Shown in pieces: positions 56,390 to 64,000 of a stretch of DNA of 64,000 nucleotides (position 1 is the first letter of the stretch; each line of letters begins with the position of its first letter). Under the pieces are notes generated by a model, which was not told the origin of the DNA, made no database searches, and saw nothing but the letters and a program-made list of their open reading frames with translations. The position numbers were made by a program, and so were the translations under genes. This DNA is from Gordonia phthalatica (GTDB lineage: Bacteria; Actinomycetota; Actinomycetes; Mycobacteriales; Mycobacteriaceae): contig NZ_CP011853.1 in assembly GCF_001305675.1 (NCBI RefSeq), forward strand, positions 2,232,001 through 2,296,000. The letters run 5' to 3'.

Positions 56390-58040
56390 TCACCCGGTGC
56401 GCGGCGCAGCTCGTTCGATGATCCGCCGCACGTCGGTCCCGCGCGGAAGGGTGCCGAAGACGTCGCCCCGGTCGTCGTCGATCCGGCTCGCGACAAAGGC
56501 GTCGGCAACCGTCGGGTCTCCGAACCGGATCAGGAGCGAGGCCTGCAGGAGTACGGCCATGCGGGAGACGAGGCGCCGAGCACCGAACTGCAGCGCGTCC
56601 AGGTCGAGTGACATCAGGCCGCGGATTTCTCCCTCGAAGCGTCGGAGCTCGTCGTCGAACCGCGCGTCCGCGCCCTTCGCCCGACCGATCTCGTCCAGAA
56701 ACTCAGACAGCCCCGCCGGCTCGCGCGCGAGCGCACGCAGCACGTCGAGTGCGGCGACGTTCCCGGAGCCCTCCCACACGGACAGCAGCGGCGCCTCCCG
56801 GTAGAGCCGGGGCATGCGCGAGTCTTCGATGTAGCCGTTGCCGCCCAGACACTCGAGAGCCTCGGCCGCGTGAATCGGCCCTCGCTTGCACACGTGGAAC
56901 TTCGTGACGGCGAGTGCGACGCGGCGCAGCGTCGCGAGACGTTCGTCGCCGGCCATCGCGCCGTCGGTCAACTCCGCGAGCCACAGCCCGACGGTGGTGG
57001 CCGCCTCCGCCTCGACAGCGAGATCGGCGAGAACGTTCTGCATCAACGGCTGATCGATGAGGCGCGCTCCGAACGCCGAGCGGTGCGATGCGTGGTGCAC
57101 CGCCTGCGTCGTGCCGATCCGCATCAGGGAGGCACTGCCGAGAACGCAGTCCAGCCTGGTCAGGTTGACCATCTCGACGATCGTCCGCACGCCGCGACCC
57201 TCGTCTCCGATCCGCCAGGCGACGGTGCGGTCGTACTCCACCTCGCTGCTCGCATTCGACCGGTTTCCGAGCTTGTCCTTGAGCCGCTGCAGCAGGAACG
57301 TGTTGCGGGTCCCGTCGGGCAGGACACGCGGCACCAGGAAGCAGGTGAGTCCGTCGGGAGCCTGCGCGAGGGTGAGGAAGACGTCGGACATCGGTGCCGA
57401 GGTGAACCATTTGTGTCCGGTGATCGAGTAGGTGCCGTCGGACTGCGGGTGCGCGGCAGTCGTATTGGCGCGGACGTCGGACCCGCCCTGCTTCTCGGTC
57501 ATCGACATGCCTGCGATCAAGCCGCGCTTGGAAAGGGGGGGCACGCAGTCCGGGCTCGTAGTCGCGGGTGCTCAGCAACGGTTCGTAGAGGGCGGCGAGG
57601 CTCGGCTCCATCCGCAACGCGGGGACCGCCGCGTAGGTCATGGAGATCGGACAGCCGTGACCGGCGTCCACCTGGCTCCATGCGCTGAACTTCGCGGCAC
57701 GGAGCAAGTGCGCGTGCTCGCTCGCATCCGCGCACGGTGCGCCGTGGAGCCCGAAGTCGACCGCGTGCGCCATCAGCCGGTGATACGCCGGGTCGTAGAC
57801 CACCTCGTCGATCCGGTTCCCGTAGCGGTCGTGGGTGTGCAGGACCGGGGGATGAGCCTCCGCCAGGTCGCCGAGCCCGATCGCCTCCTCTGAACCAGCG
57901 AGGGCGCCGACCGCGGACACGTCGGCGATCGCCGCGTCACCGACGCCTGCGCGACGGAGTGCGTCCGTGATCGACGGCGCCTCGGCGGGGTTGGCCCCGA
58001 TCAAGGGCGGCGCTTGATTGGTCACGTCATGCGTGGGCAT
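56390..58040 (-). pseudogene. Acyl-CoA dehydrogenase (AidB-like), broken by a frameshift
   Basis: The N-terminal 170 residues (from ATG 58040, with HLLRAAKFSAWSQVDAGHGC and LLSTRDYEPGLR) and the rest (KRGLIAGMSMTEKQGGSDVR to AAPRTG) are in different frames. Both align with one AidB-type ACAD of about 550 residues. The shift falls at a run of seven G (57535-57541, C on the coding strand); six would restore the frame. The motif TEKQGGSD and the later RREAPLLSVWEGSGN region are typical. It overlaps the DUF2236 gene upstream. A sequencing error is as likely as a true mutation. Confidence 0.8.
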
Positions 58041-59007
58041 GCGAAGTCTCCCGCTCCGTCGTCTCGTCTGCACGGTGCATCGGACACCCGCTCAGCCGGG
58101 CCTCGTCGGCGTCGGCCCGCTGCTCGGCGAGAGTCTCGCGCGAGTACACGGTCCGCCAGCCGGGGTTGCCGAAACGTCGACGCACTGCGAAATAGGTCGG
58201 CGCGAACTGCCCGCTGACCGCACGCGGGACTGCTCGCCAGAAGGCTCCGTGCGCGCGACGTTCCAGCCGGTCGAACGCGGTGATTCGTAGGCCCATGTCG
58301 GCATGGAACTTGTCGGGCACCCCCGCGAGGACGCCGACCCGGATGCTCCGGGCGAGCGGGAGCGACAGGACCGTCCACAGAGCGTCGGGGACCAGCGTCC
58401 AGCCGCGCGGCTTCGCGAGGTGCAGCGCGTGGTCCACGATGAACTGCACTTCGGGTCCCACTTCGAGCGTCTCGTCGACGATGGGCTGCCAGTAGGCGAC
58501 GAACTCCGCGTAGGTCTCCGGCAGACTGCGCACGCCGTAGCGTCGGCCGATCTCGACCATGCCGCGGTACGCGTCTTCGCGTTCGTCGTCGGAGCGCAGC
58601 AGACCGAACTCGTCGGCGATGTCGATGCCGCCCTTGAGGATGGAGCCCCAGGTCCAGTTCCACACGTCCTTGTTCCACGCGTGGTAGGGCGCACCGTCGG
58701 GCATTGTGCCTGCGATCGGGCGATGGAGTTCATAGAGCCCATGGGCCACGTCGTCGCTCTCGGGACCGGCGAAGACGATGCCCATCAACATCTCGTAGGT
58801 GCTGAAGAGTCGTCGCGCCGAGGCCTGCAGATCGACGAGCTCCTCCGAGCCGTTGATCGCGCGATCCTTCTCCTTGAGGACGTGCGCGATCTTCGGATGC
58901 AGGGTGGGCATGATCAATGCGGGAACGTTCGCGTACACGAGGACCAGCGGATGGCCGGCCACCCAGCGGCCGACGGTGCCGGGTGCGAGGGGATCGGTGC
59001 TGCTCAT
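58027..59007 (-). CDS. DUF2236 (MpaB-like) oxygenase
   Basis: This protein of about 326 residues belongs to DUF2236/MpaB. It has the conserved YEMLMGIVFAGPESDDVAHG region and the WNWTWGSILKGG segment of the helical core. There is no signal peptide. Its start overlaps the stop of the enoyl-CoA hydratase gene and its stop overlaps the broken ACAD, so the three were one translationally coupled operon. The substrate is unknown; the neighbours suggest acyl or isoprenoid catabolism. Confidence 0.78.
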   Translation of the reverse strand: MSSTDPLAPGTVGRWVAGHPLVLVYANVPALIMPTLHPKIAHVLKEKDRAINGSEELVDLQASARRLFSTYEMLMGIVFAGPESDDVAHGLYELHRPIAGTMPDGAPYHAWNKDVWNWTWGSILKGGIDIADEFGLLRSDDEREDAYRGMVEIGRRYGVRSLPETYAEFVAYWQPIVDETLEVGPEVQFIVDHALHLAKPRGWTLVPDALWTVLSLPLARSIRVGVLAGVPDKFHADMGLRITAFDRLERRAHGAFWRAVPRAVSGQFAPTYFAVRRRFGNPGWRTVYSRETLAEQRADADEARLSGCPMHRADETTERETSHAHA

Positions 59008-59678
59008 CGGGATGCTCCTCCGCCCACGCGCGACAGGGCCGGTTCGGCGAGGAGGGCGACGACGTCGCGGTACAGGCCCGCCTTGATGCCCGCGAGGTTG
59101 TCGCCGCGCATCGGCGCGAGCTCGGTCGCCTTCGCGACCGCCGCTTCGAGGACCCGGTCGGCGTCGGCGAGTTGATCGATGATCCCCGCCTCGACCGCCG
59201 CGGGGCCGTCGTAGCGATGAGCCGTGACCATCGCCGCGTGTGCGGTGGGAGGGGCGAGTCGGGCCCCGACCAGAGCACTCATCCCGGGAAGGAACGGGAA
59301 GCCGAGGAGCGCCTCGGGGAGGCACGCGTAGCCCCGGTCGGCACGCATGACGCGGTGGTCGTGGGCGAGCGCCAGGAGCAGGCCGCCTGCGCAGACGTGC
59401 CCGGGTGCCGCGACGACCGTCGGCGTCGACGAGACCAGGAGTCGGGCGAGCAGGCGCTGCACCGAGTCGAGATATCCGGGTTCGAGGAACAGATCGGGAA
59501 CCAGGCCGGTCGAGTAGAAGCGACCGGTGCCGGTCGTGACCAGCGCACCTGGACCGTCGGCCGCACCGAGCTCGTCGAGCACGTCGTGGAGCGCGCCGAC
59601 GCGGTCCGGATCCAACGGGTTCTCGCCGTCGCCGAGGTCGCAGATCGTCACCACACCGTCACGTGTTGAATTCACCAT
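59004..59678 (-). CDS. Enoyl-CoA hydratase/isomerase family protein
   Basis: This 224-residue crotonase-fold protein is shorter than the usual 255. It has the CoA/oxyanion region GHVCAGGLLLALAHDHRVM and the preceding GTGRFYSTGLVPD. The two Glu of classical hydratases are not obvious (Leu/Pro-rich PEALLGFPFLPGM), so it may be an isomerase or a lyase. It is divergent from the PaaX-like regulator across an inverted repeat. Confidence 0.8.
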   Translation of the reverse strand: MVNSTRDGVVTICDLGDGENPLDPDRVGALHDVLDELGAADGPGALVTTGTGRFYSTGLVPDLFLEPGYLDSVQRLLARLLVSSTPTVVAAPGHVCAGGLLLALAHDHRVMRADRGYACLPEALLGFPFLPGMSALVGARLAPPTAHAAMVTAHRYDGPAAVEAGIIDQLADADRVLEAAVAKATELAPMRGDNLAGIKAGLYRDVVALLAEPALSRVGGGASR

Positions 59679-59688
59679 GCGAGAGAAG

Positions 59689-59722
59689 TTACATATCTAC
59701 ATCAGTCGTCGCAAGTATGTAA
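59689..59722. promoter_or_regulatory. Spaced inverted repeat, probable PaaX-like operator
   Basis: TTACATA (59689-59695) and TATGTAA (59716-59722) are perfect seven-base arms with 20 bases between. They lie in the 72-base gap between the enoyl-CoA hydratase and paaX-like genes. PaaX sites are long spaced inverted repeats. A TAGGGT -10-like box for the regulator lies at 59737-59742. Confidence 0.6.
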
Positions 59723-59750
59723 TGCGCCGTCCGGTGTAGGGTCCGATCCG

Positions 59751-60482
59751 ATGACCAGCGACCTCGTGCCCTCCGTCTCCGCGCGTTCCGCGGTGCTCAG
59801 CCTGCTGCTCGGCGTCCAGCCACCCAGCCTGAGCGCCCGCGAGATCGTCGGCGCGATGGGCCTGTTCGGCATCGCGGAGTCGACGACCCGCGTCGCACTC
59901 ACCCGCATGACCTCGAACGGCGACCTGACCAGGATCGACGGGGTCTACACACTGTCCGAGCGGTTGATCCGGCGCCAGCACGACAGCCGGCCGCCCGACC
60001 GCGTGGACTGGGACGGCACCTGGGAGATGGCGGTGATCACCACCGTCGGGCGCAGCGCCGCCAACCGAACCGCGCTGCGGGCTACGCTGCGCAGCCTGCG
60101 CGTGGGGGAGTTGCGCGAGGGCGTCTGGATGCGCCCGGCCAACCTTCGTCGACCGTGGCCCGACGACGCACTCCGCGTGTCGACCAGATTCGACGCCACA
60201 CCGACCGGCGACCCTGCGGAGCTGGTGCGCCGACTGTGGGACGTCGACACCTGGGCCGCTCGCGGTTTCGCGTACCTCGACGCGATCGCGGAAGCCGGCG
60301 ACGAGCCCACCCGATTCGTCACCATGGTCGCGGCGGTGAACCACCTCAACACCGATCCGCTACTGCCACCGGAACTGCGGCCGAAGCGGTGGCCCGGAGA
60401 AGCGATCACCGCGGTCTACGACGAGTACCGGGCCTGGCTCACCGAGCAGCGCGACGAAGCCTTCGCCCCCGAGACTCACTGA
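59751..60482 (+). CDS. PaaX-family transcriptional regulator
   Basis: This 243-residue protein matches PaaX. It has the N-terminal winged helix (SLSAREIVGAMGLFGIAESTTRVALTR region), a central ferredoxin-like domain (DWDGTWEMAVITTVG) and the C-terminal PaaX domain (WAARGFAYLDAIAEAGD). PaaX represses phenylacetate genes and responds to CoA thioesters; no paa genes are in the window. The likely target is the divergent hydratase-DUF2236-ACAD operon. Confidence 0.85.
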   Translation: MTSDLVPSVSARSAVLSLLLGVQPPSLSAREIVGAMGLFGIAESTTRVALTRMTSNGDLTRIDGVYTLSERLIRRQHDSRPPDRVDWDGTWEMAVITTVGRSAANRTALRATLRSLRVGELREGVWMRPANLRRPWPDDALRVSTRFDATPTGDPAELVRRLWDVDTWAARGFAYLDAIAEAGDEPTRFVTMVAAVNHLNTDPLLPPELRPKRWPGEAITAVYDEYRAWLTEQRDEAFAPETH

Positions 60483-60491
60483 CCCGGCTCA

Positions 60492-60507
60492 TCCAACACG
60501 GCCTAGG
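60492..60507. repeat. 16-base repeat at a convergent gene junction, copy 2
   Basis: TCCAACACGGCCTAGG is identical to 32854-32869. Here too it contains the minus-strand stop codon (of the marR-like gene) and follows the stop of a + strand gene. Confidence 0.6.
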
Positions 60508-60955
60508 CCAACCGCTGCCGCACCTTGGTGAAACCCGAAGCGAGGGCGGCCAGTTCGGCAGGGTCGAGGAGATCCACCAGATCGCCGCGAACCGCCTCGA
60601 CGTGCCCCGGGGCGGCCTCCGCGAGTTTCGCCGCGCCCGCTTCAGTGAGATTGGCCCACGCCCCACGCTTGTCGTCGGCGCACGGCGTCCGCTTCACCCA
60701 GCCGGCGTCGACCAGCCGCACCATCGCGCGCGTCACCGCACTCCGCGTGGTCATGACCGCGTCCGCGAGCGAACTCATGCGCAGTCGCCGATCCGGCGCC
60801 TCGGACAGGGCGACGAGGAGCTCGAAGTCGGTGAACGAGAGGCCGGCGTCGCGAACGAGCTGCTGATCGAGAGCGGTCAACAGCAGGCGGGTCGCGTCGA
60901 GGTAGGCGCGCCAGGCGGCGTACTCGTCGTCGGACAGCCATCGCGGAGTGCTCAT
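60503..60955 (-). CDS. MarR-family transcriptional regulator
   Basis: This protein of about 150 residues is a MarR winged helix regulator with LSFTDFELLVALSEAPDRRL, the recognition region MSSLADAVMTTRSAVTRAMV and the wing AGWVKRTPCADDKRGAW. The ATG at 60955 is chosen; two ATGs upstream are possible. It is divergent from the VOC-hydrolase operon, with one 18-base near-palindrome between them, which it probably binds. Confidence 0.88.
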   Translation of the reverse strand: MSTPRWLSDDEYAAWRAYLDATRLLLTALDQQLVRDAGLSFTDFELLVALSEAPDRRLRMSSLADAVMTTRSAVTRAMVRLVDAGWVKRTPCADDKRGAWANLTEAGAAKLAEAAPGHVEAVRGDLVDLLDPAELAALASGFTKVRQRLA

Positions 60956-60978
60956 GCGCATCAGCATACCGAAAGTGA

Positions 60979-61030
60979 TTGACACCGAAATCAGTTAGCT
61001 CTACTCTGGATTTAGTTTCGATCAAAACTA
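60979..61030 (+). promoter_or_regulatory. Promoter and MarR-type operator of the VOC-hydrolase operon
   Basis: TTGACA (60979-60984), 17 bases and TACTCT (61002-61007) form a good promoter. TAGTTTCGATCAAAACTA (61013-61030), which is palindromic at 16 of 18 positions, lies over the expected start site. A MarR dimer bound here would block transcription. Confidence 0.7.
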
Positions 61031-61068
61031 CTTCCGGATGCGGATAGAGCCCGAGATCAGGAGTCGAC

Positions 61069-61578
61069 ATGTCCACCACCGAAGAACAGCAGCGGTCCCG
61101 CGAGTTCGCCGCCCAACGCGACACTCTGCGTGAGCAGTACCTGCAACCGGCCGAGAGCCGCCCGGCGTCGTCGGCCCGCGGCCTGCATCACACAGCCCTC
61201 GTCAGCAGCGATGTGGAAGCCACGATCCGCTTCTACCAGGGGATCCTCGAGTTCCCCTTGACCGAGCTGATCGAGAACCGCGACTACCCGGGGTCGTCGC
61301 ACTTCTTCTTCGACATCGGCAACGGCAACCTGCTGGCCTTCTTCGACTTCCCGGGCCTCGACGTCGGCCCCTACCAGGAGGTTCTGGGCGGACTGCACCA
61401 CGTCGCGATCAGCGTGGAACCATCCCGATGGGAAATCCTTCGCGAAAAGCTGACCGCCGCCGGCGTCGAGCTGGTGGAGCACAGCGAGGTGTCGCTGTAC
61501 TTCCGCGACCCCGACGGTGCCCGCATCGAACTCATCGCCGACCCGCTCGGCGAGATGTACGGCGACAAGGTCCTCTGA
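61069..61578 (+). CDS. VOC-family (glyoxalase/ring-cleavage dioxygenase) protein
   Basis: This 169-residue protein has one VOC fold with metal-ligand candidates His40/41 (RGLHHTALVSS), His in GGLHHVAIS and Glu in ARIELIADP. It is half the size of ring-cleavage enzymes such as LinE, PcpA and MhqO, so a dimeric site is expected. The hydrolase, pirin and maleylacetate reductase after it suggest quinone or aromatic processing. AGGAG precedes the ATG. Confidence 0.82.
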   Translation: MSTTEEQQRSREFAAQRDTLREQYLQPAESRPASSARGLHHTALVSSDVEATIRFYQGILEFPLTELIENRDYPGSSHFFFDIGNGNLLAFFDFPGLDVGPYQEVLGGLHHVAISVEPSRWEILREKLTAAGVELVEHSEVSLYFRDPDGARIELIADPLGEMYGDKVL

Positions 61579-61579
61579 C

Positions 61580-62218
61580 ATGGTGGGATCGTCGGACGCG
61601 ACGCGCCCGCACAGCTGGCGCCCCGGCACGTCGCCGACCCTCCTGGCGTTGCACGGCACGGGCGGCGACGAACGCAGCCTCCTGCCGCTCGCCGAGCGGA
61701 TCGCTCCCGACGCCGCCGTCCTCGCCCCGCGCGGAACGGTGCGGGAGGGCGACTTGAACCGGCACTTCCGGCGTCACGCCGAGGGCGTGCTCGACGCCGA
61801 GAACCTGTACGCGCAGACCGACGCGCTGGCTGACTTCCTCCGTTCGTTCGGCGCCGACCACGGCGTGGTGCCGGGGGAGGTGATCGCCGTCGGCTTCTCG
61901 AACGGCGCCAACATCGCCACCTCGCTGCTGGCCCGGCACCGCGACCTGATCCGTGCCGCGATCCTGATCGGCGCGATGCCGATACCGCTCGAGGTGCCGC
62001 TCGCAGCGGAGGCTCTCGCCGGACTGCCGGTCGCGATCGTCAACGGCGACGTCGACGAACTCGTCTCGCCCGCCGACACCGCCGCCCTCCATTCCCTGCT
62101 CGCGGACGCCGGCGCCACCGTCACTGTCCTCGACCACCGCGGCGGACACGAGATCCCCGAGACACGACTCGACGACCTCGCCGCCTTCATCACGACCTCG
62201 AAGGAGCCGCTCCGATGA
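61580..62218 (+). CDS. MhqD-like alpha/beta hydrolase (phospholipase/carboxylesterase family)
   Basis: This 212-residue alpha/beta hydrolase has the oxyanion region LLALHGTGGDERSLLPL and the nucleophile elbow AVGFSNGANIA. The catalytic Asp is in VNGDVDELVSP and the catalytic His in HRGGHEIPE. The layout matches Bacillus MhqD, which works next to the VOC protein MhqO in a MarR-controlled quinone resistance operon. It follows the VOC gene by one base and overlaps the pirin gene (ATGA). Confidence 0.85.
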   Translation: MVGSSDATRPHSWRPGTSPTLLALHGTGGDERSLLPLAERIAPDAAVLAPRGTVREGDLNRHFRRHAEGVLDAENLYAQTDALADFLRSFGADHGVVPGEVIAVGFSNGANIATSLLARHRDLIRAAILIGAMPIPLEVPLAAEALAGLPVAIVNGDVDELVSPADTAALHSLLADAGATVTVLDHRGGHEIPETRLDDLAAFITTSKEPLR

Positions 62219-62987
62219 GCACCGACACCATCGACATCCGCCGCGCAGACGACCGACTCACGACGAAGATCGGGTGGCTCGACTCCAAGCACTCGTTCTC
62301 GTTCGGCCACCACTACAACCCGACCAACACCCGGCACGGGCTGCTCCTGGTCAACAACGACGACATCGTCACGCCGGGGATGGGCTTCGACCCCACCCGC
62401 ACCAGGACATGGAGATCATCACCTGGGTCCTGCAGGGATCGCTGGTCCACCAGGACTCGATGGGGAACTCCGGCGTCATCTATCCCGGGCTCGCACAGCG
62501 GATGAGTGCGGGCACCGGCATTCTGCACTCGGAGAAGAACGACTCCTGGCGGCTCGATTCCGCGCCGTCGCAGCACGCCGACCGGCACGACGAGCCGGTC
62601 CGGTTCATCCAGATGTGGGTGCTTCCGGACGAAGCCGGGATCACGCCGAGCTATGAGCAGTTGGAGATCGACCACGAGCTGCTCAGTGGGGGACTGGTTC
62701 CGGTCGCGTCCGGCATGCCGCAGCACGCCGACCACGCCGCCATCCGGATCAAGAACCAGTGCGCGATCATGCGCGTCGCGCGGATGCAGGCCGGACAGCA
62801 GCCGGTGACCGTGCCGGACGCCCCCTTCGTCCACCTGTTCGTCGCGCGCGGCGACGTCGAGATGGAAGGCGCGGGACGCCTGCACGAGGGTGACGCCGTA
62901 CGGTTGCACGGTGGCGGTCAGCGACTGACCACCGACTCCGCGGCCGAGGTCATCGTGTGGGAGATGCACGCGACCATCGCGGACTGA
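62215..62987 (+). pseudogene. Pirin-family cupin, broken by a single-base deletion
   Basis: The N-terminal part (from ATG 62215; WLDSKHSFSFGHHYNP, HGLLLVNNDDIVTPGMGF) and the rest (DMEIITWVLQGSLVHQDSMG to WEMHATIAD) are in different frames. One G missing near 62393/62394 would give the standard FDPHPHQDMEI, which is the iron-binding His-x-His motif. Restored length is 257 residues. Pirins include quercetinases and stress-linked cupins. The intact reading on both sides suggests a recent mutation or a sequence error. Confidence 0.85.
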
Positions 62988-63011
62988 CAACGCACCGAGG
63001 AGCGGACCGTC

Positions 63012-64000
63012 ATGGAGACCTTCACCTACACCGCCCACCCGTCCCGGATCGTCTTCGGCAGCGGGACCGTGGCGCACCTGCCCGCCGAGGTCGATCGCCT
63101 CGGCGGCAGCCGCGCACTGCTGATCGCGAGCGACCGGCACCGCGCTCCGGTGGCGGCCGCACTCGGCGATCGCGTCGTCGCGGACTTCGCCGACGCCGCC
63201 ATGCACACGCCGGTCGACGTCACCGACCGCGCGCTGATCCTGGCTCAGGACCGCGGCGTCGACATCGTCGTCGCGGTCGGCGGCGGGAGCGCCGTCGGAC
63301 TGTCGAAGGCACTCGCTGCCCGCGCCGGGTACCCGCAGGCCGTGGTGCCGACGACGTACGCGGGGTCCGAGGTGACGCCGGTTCTCGGCGAGACCGAGAA
63401 CGGCGTCAAGACCACGCGTTCCGGACCGGAGATCCTGCCCGAGACCGTCGTCTACGACGTCGACCTGACCCGCGGACTGCCCGCCGGGCTCACCGTCGTC
63501 AGCGCCGTCAACGCGCTCGCGCACGCGGTCGAGGCGCTGTACAGTCGCGATGCGAATCCGGCGACGAGTGCGGTGGCGGTGGAGGCTGTCGAACGGCTCT
63601 CGCGCGGGGTGCGCACGGTGAGCGTGGCTCCCACGGACCTGGACGGTCGTACCGATCTGCTGGTCGGCGCCTGGCTGGCGGGAACCTGCCTGGCGAGCGC
63701 CGGAATGGGCCTGCACCACAAGCTCTGTCACGTCCTGGGCGGCAGCTTCGGGATGCCGCACGCGCCGACCCACACCGTGATCCTCCCGCACGCGATGCGC
63801 TACAACGCCGAGGCCGCGCCCGCCGCGATGGCACGGGTGGCGGCGGCGCTCGGCGTCGACGACGCGCCCCGCGGTGTCTTCGACCTCGTGACAGCGGTGG
63901 ACGGCCCCACCGGCCTCACTCAGTTCGGCTTCACCGCCGACGACGTCCCGCGTGCCGTGGAGATCGCGATGCGGCAGCAGTACCCGAACCCGGCCGCGTT
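63012..64000 (+). CDS. Maleylacetate reductase (iron-type alcohol dehydrogenase family), cut by the right edge
   Basis: The 329 residues visible match maleylacetate reductase (about 350 in full). The N-terminus is METFTYTAHPSRIVFGSGTV, the nucleotide site VAVGGGSAVGLSKALAAR, and the metal-site region MGLHHKLCHVLGGSFGMPHA with the conserved His residues. The enzyme reduces maleylacetate to 3-oxoadipate with NADH in hydroquinone or hydroxyquinol degradation. It follows the pirin gene by 24 bases and is the last visible gene of the MarR-controlled operon. Confidence 0.9.
   Translation, partial: METFTYTAHPSRIVFGSGTVAHLPAEVDRLGGSRALLIASDRHRAPVAAALGDRVVADFADAAMHTPVDVTDRALILAQDRGVDIVVAVGGGSAVGLSKALAARAGYPQAVVPTTYAGSEVTPVLGETENGVKTTRSGPEILPETVVYDVDLTRGLPAGLTVVSAVNALAHAVEALYSRDANPATSAVAVEAVERLSRGVRTVSVAPTDLDGRTDLLVGAWLAGTCLASAGMGLHHKLCHVLGGSFGMPHAPTHTVILPHAMRYNAEAAPAAMARVAAALGVDDAPRGVFDLVTAVDGPTGLTQFGFTADDVPRAVEIAMRQQYPNPAA

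Noticed and set aside
57535..57541. Phase variation by the seven-base homopolymer in the acyl-CoA dehydrogenase
   Set aside because: The tract is short for a slippage switch and lies in a catabolic enzyme. Sequence error or simple mutation is more likely.

Overview
The window is high-GC, gene-dense DNA from a mycolate-type actinobacterium (order Mycobacteriales). The best fit is Gordonia or a close relative. This rests on the Pup-proteasome locus, RbpA, Lnt and Ppm encoded as two separate proteins, F420-type enzymes, DUF2236 oxygenases, and a gene order that follows the Mycobacterium tuberculosis segments dop-pup-prcBA-pafABC-tatAC-helY-Rv2091-Rv2090-pepE and fxsA-lnt/ppm-rbpA. The genus is an inference, since no rRNA gene is present.

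Bases 1-13.9 kb hold core genes: the end of dop, pup, proteasome subunits, Pup ligase, the WYL regulators PafB and PafC, the Tat translocase, helicase HelY, a DUF4333 membrane protein, a 5'-3' exonuclease, a prolidase-type peptidase, a biliverdin-reductase-like protein and an SDR. From 14 to 24.3 kb lie a CobG-like remnant, fxsA, an amidohydrolase, lnt-ppm, rbpA, a zinc-ribbon protein, a class III cyclase, a POT peptide transporter, a 47-residue protein with an elaborate promoter, and an LLM oxidoreductase. From 24.4 to 35.2 kb lie katG-furA, a phosphotriesterase-family protein lacking its usual bridging lysine, a receptor Ser/Thr kinase, a short UvrA-like ABC ATPase, a SnoaL-like protein, a DUF2236 oxygenase and a DUF2853 protein.

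From 35.2 to 39.9 kb is a siderophore uptake locus (ATPase, binding protein, two permeases, siderophore-interacting reductase) arranged around one iron box. From 39.9 to 43.3 kb are an acetyltransferase, a BluB-like protein and a pair of acyl-CoA dehydrogenases. From 43.5 to 51.1 kb is the most novel-looking region. It holds a stand-alone C-A-T-C nonribosomal peptide synthetase coupled to a HemK-type methyltransferase and a heme-oxygenase-like diiron protein, with a divergent CDGSH iron-sulfur protein and an MFS exporter. I propose this as an undescribed small-molecule pathway.

The last 13 kb is catabolic or detoxifying. A TetR-controlled acetoacetate-decarboxylase-family operon (51.9-56.3 kb) has a 16-bp-arm operator over its core promoter. 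A PaaX-controlled acyl-CoA dehydrogenase/DUF2236/enoyl-CoA hydratase operon follows (56.4-59.7 kb). A MarR-controlled operon of VOC protein, MhqD-like hydrolase, pirin and maleylacetate reductase (60.5 kb to the edge) suggests quinone or aromatic turnover. Two genes here are broken by single-base frameshifts.

Convergent gene ends carry strong hairpins, two copies of a ~100-bp palindromic repeat, or a shared 16-mer. Five genes have a TANNNT -10 box exactly 12 nt before the start codon, indicating leaderless mRNAs. No tRNA, rRNA, CRISPR array, insertion sequence or prophage was seen. No gene-free stretch exceeds 300 bases.
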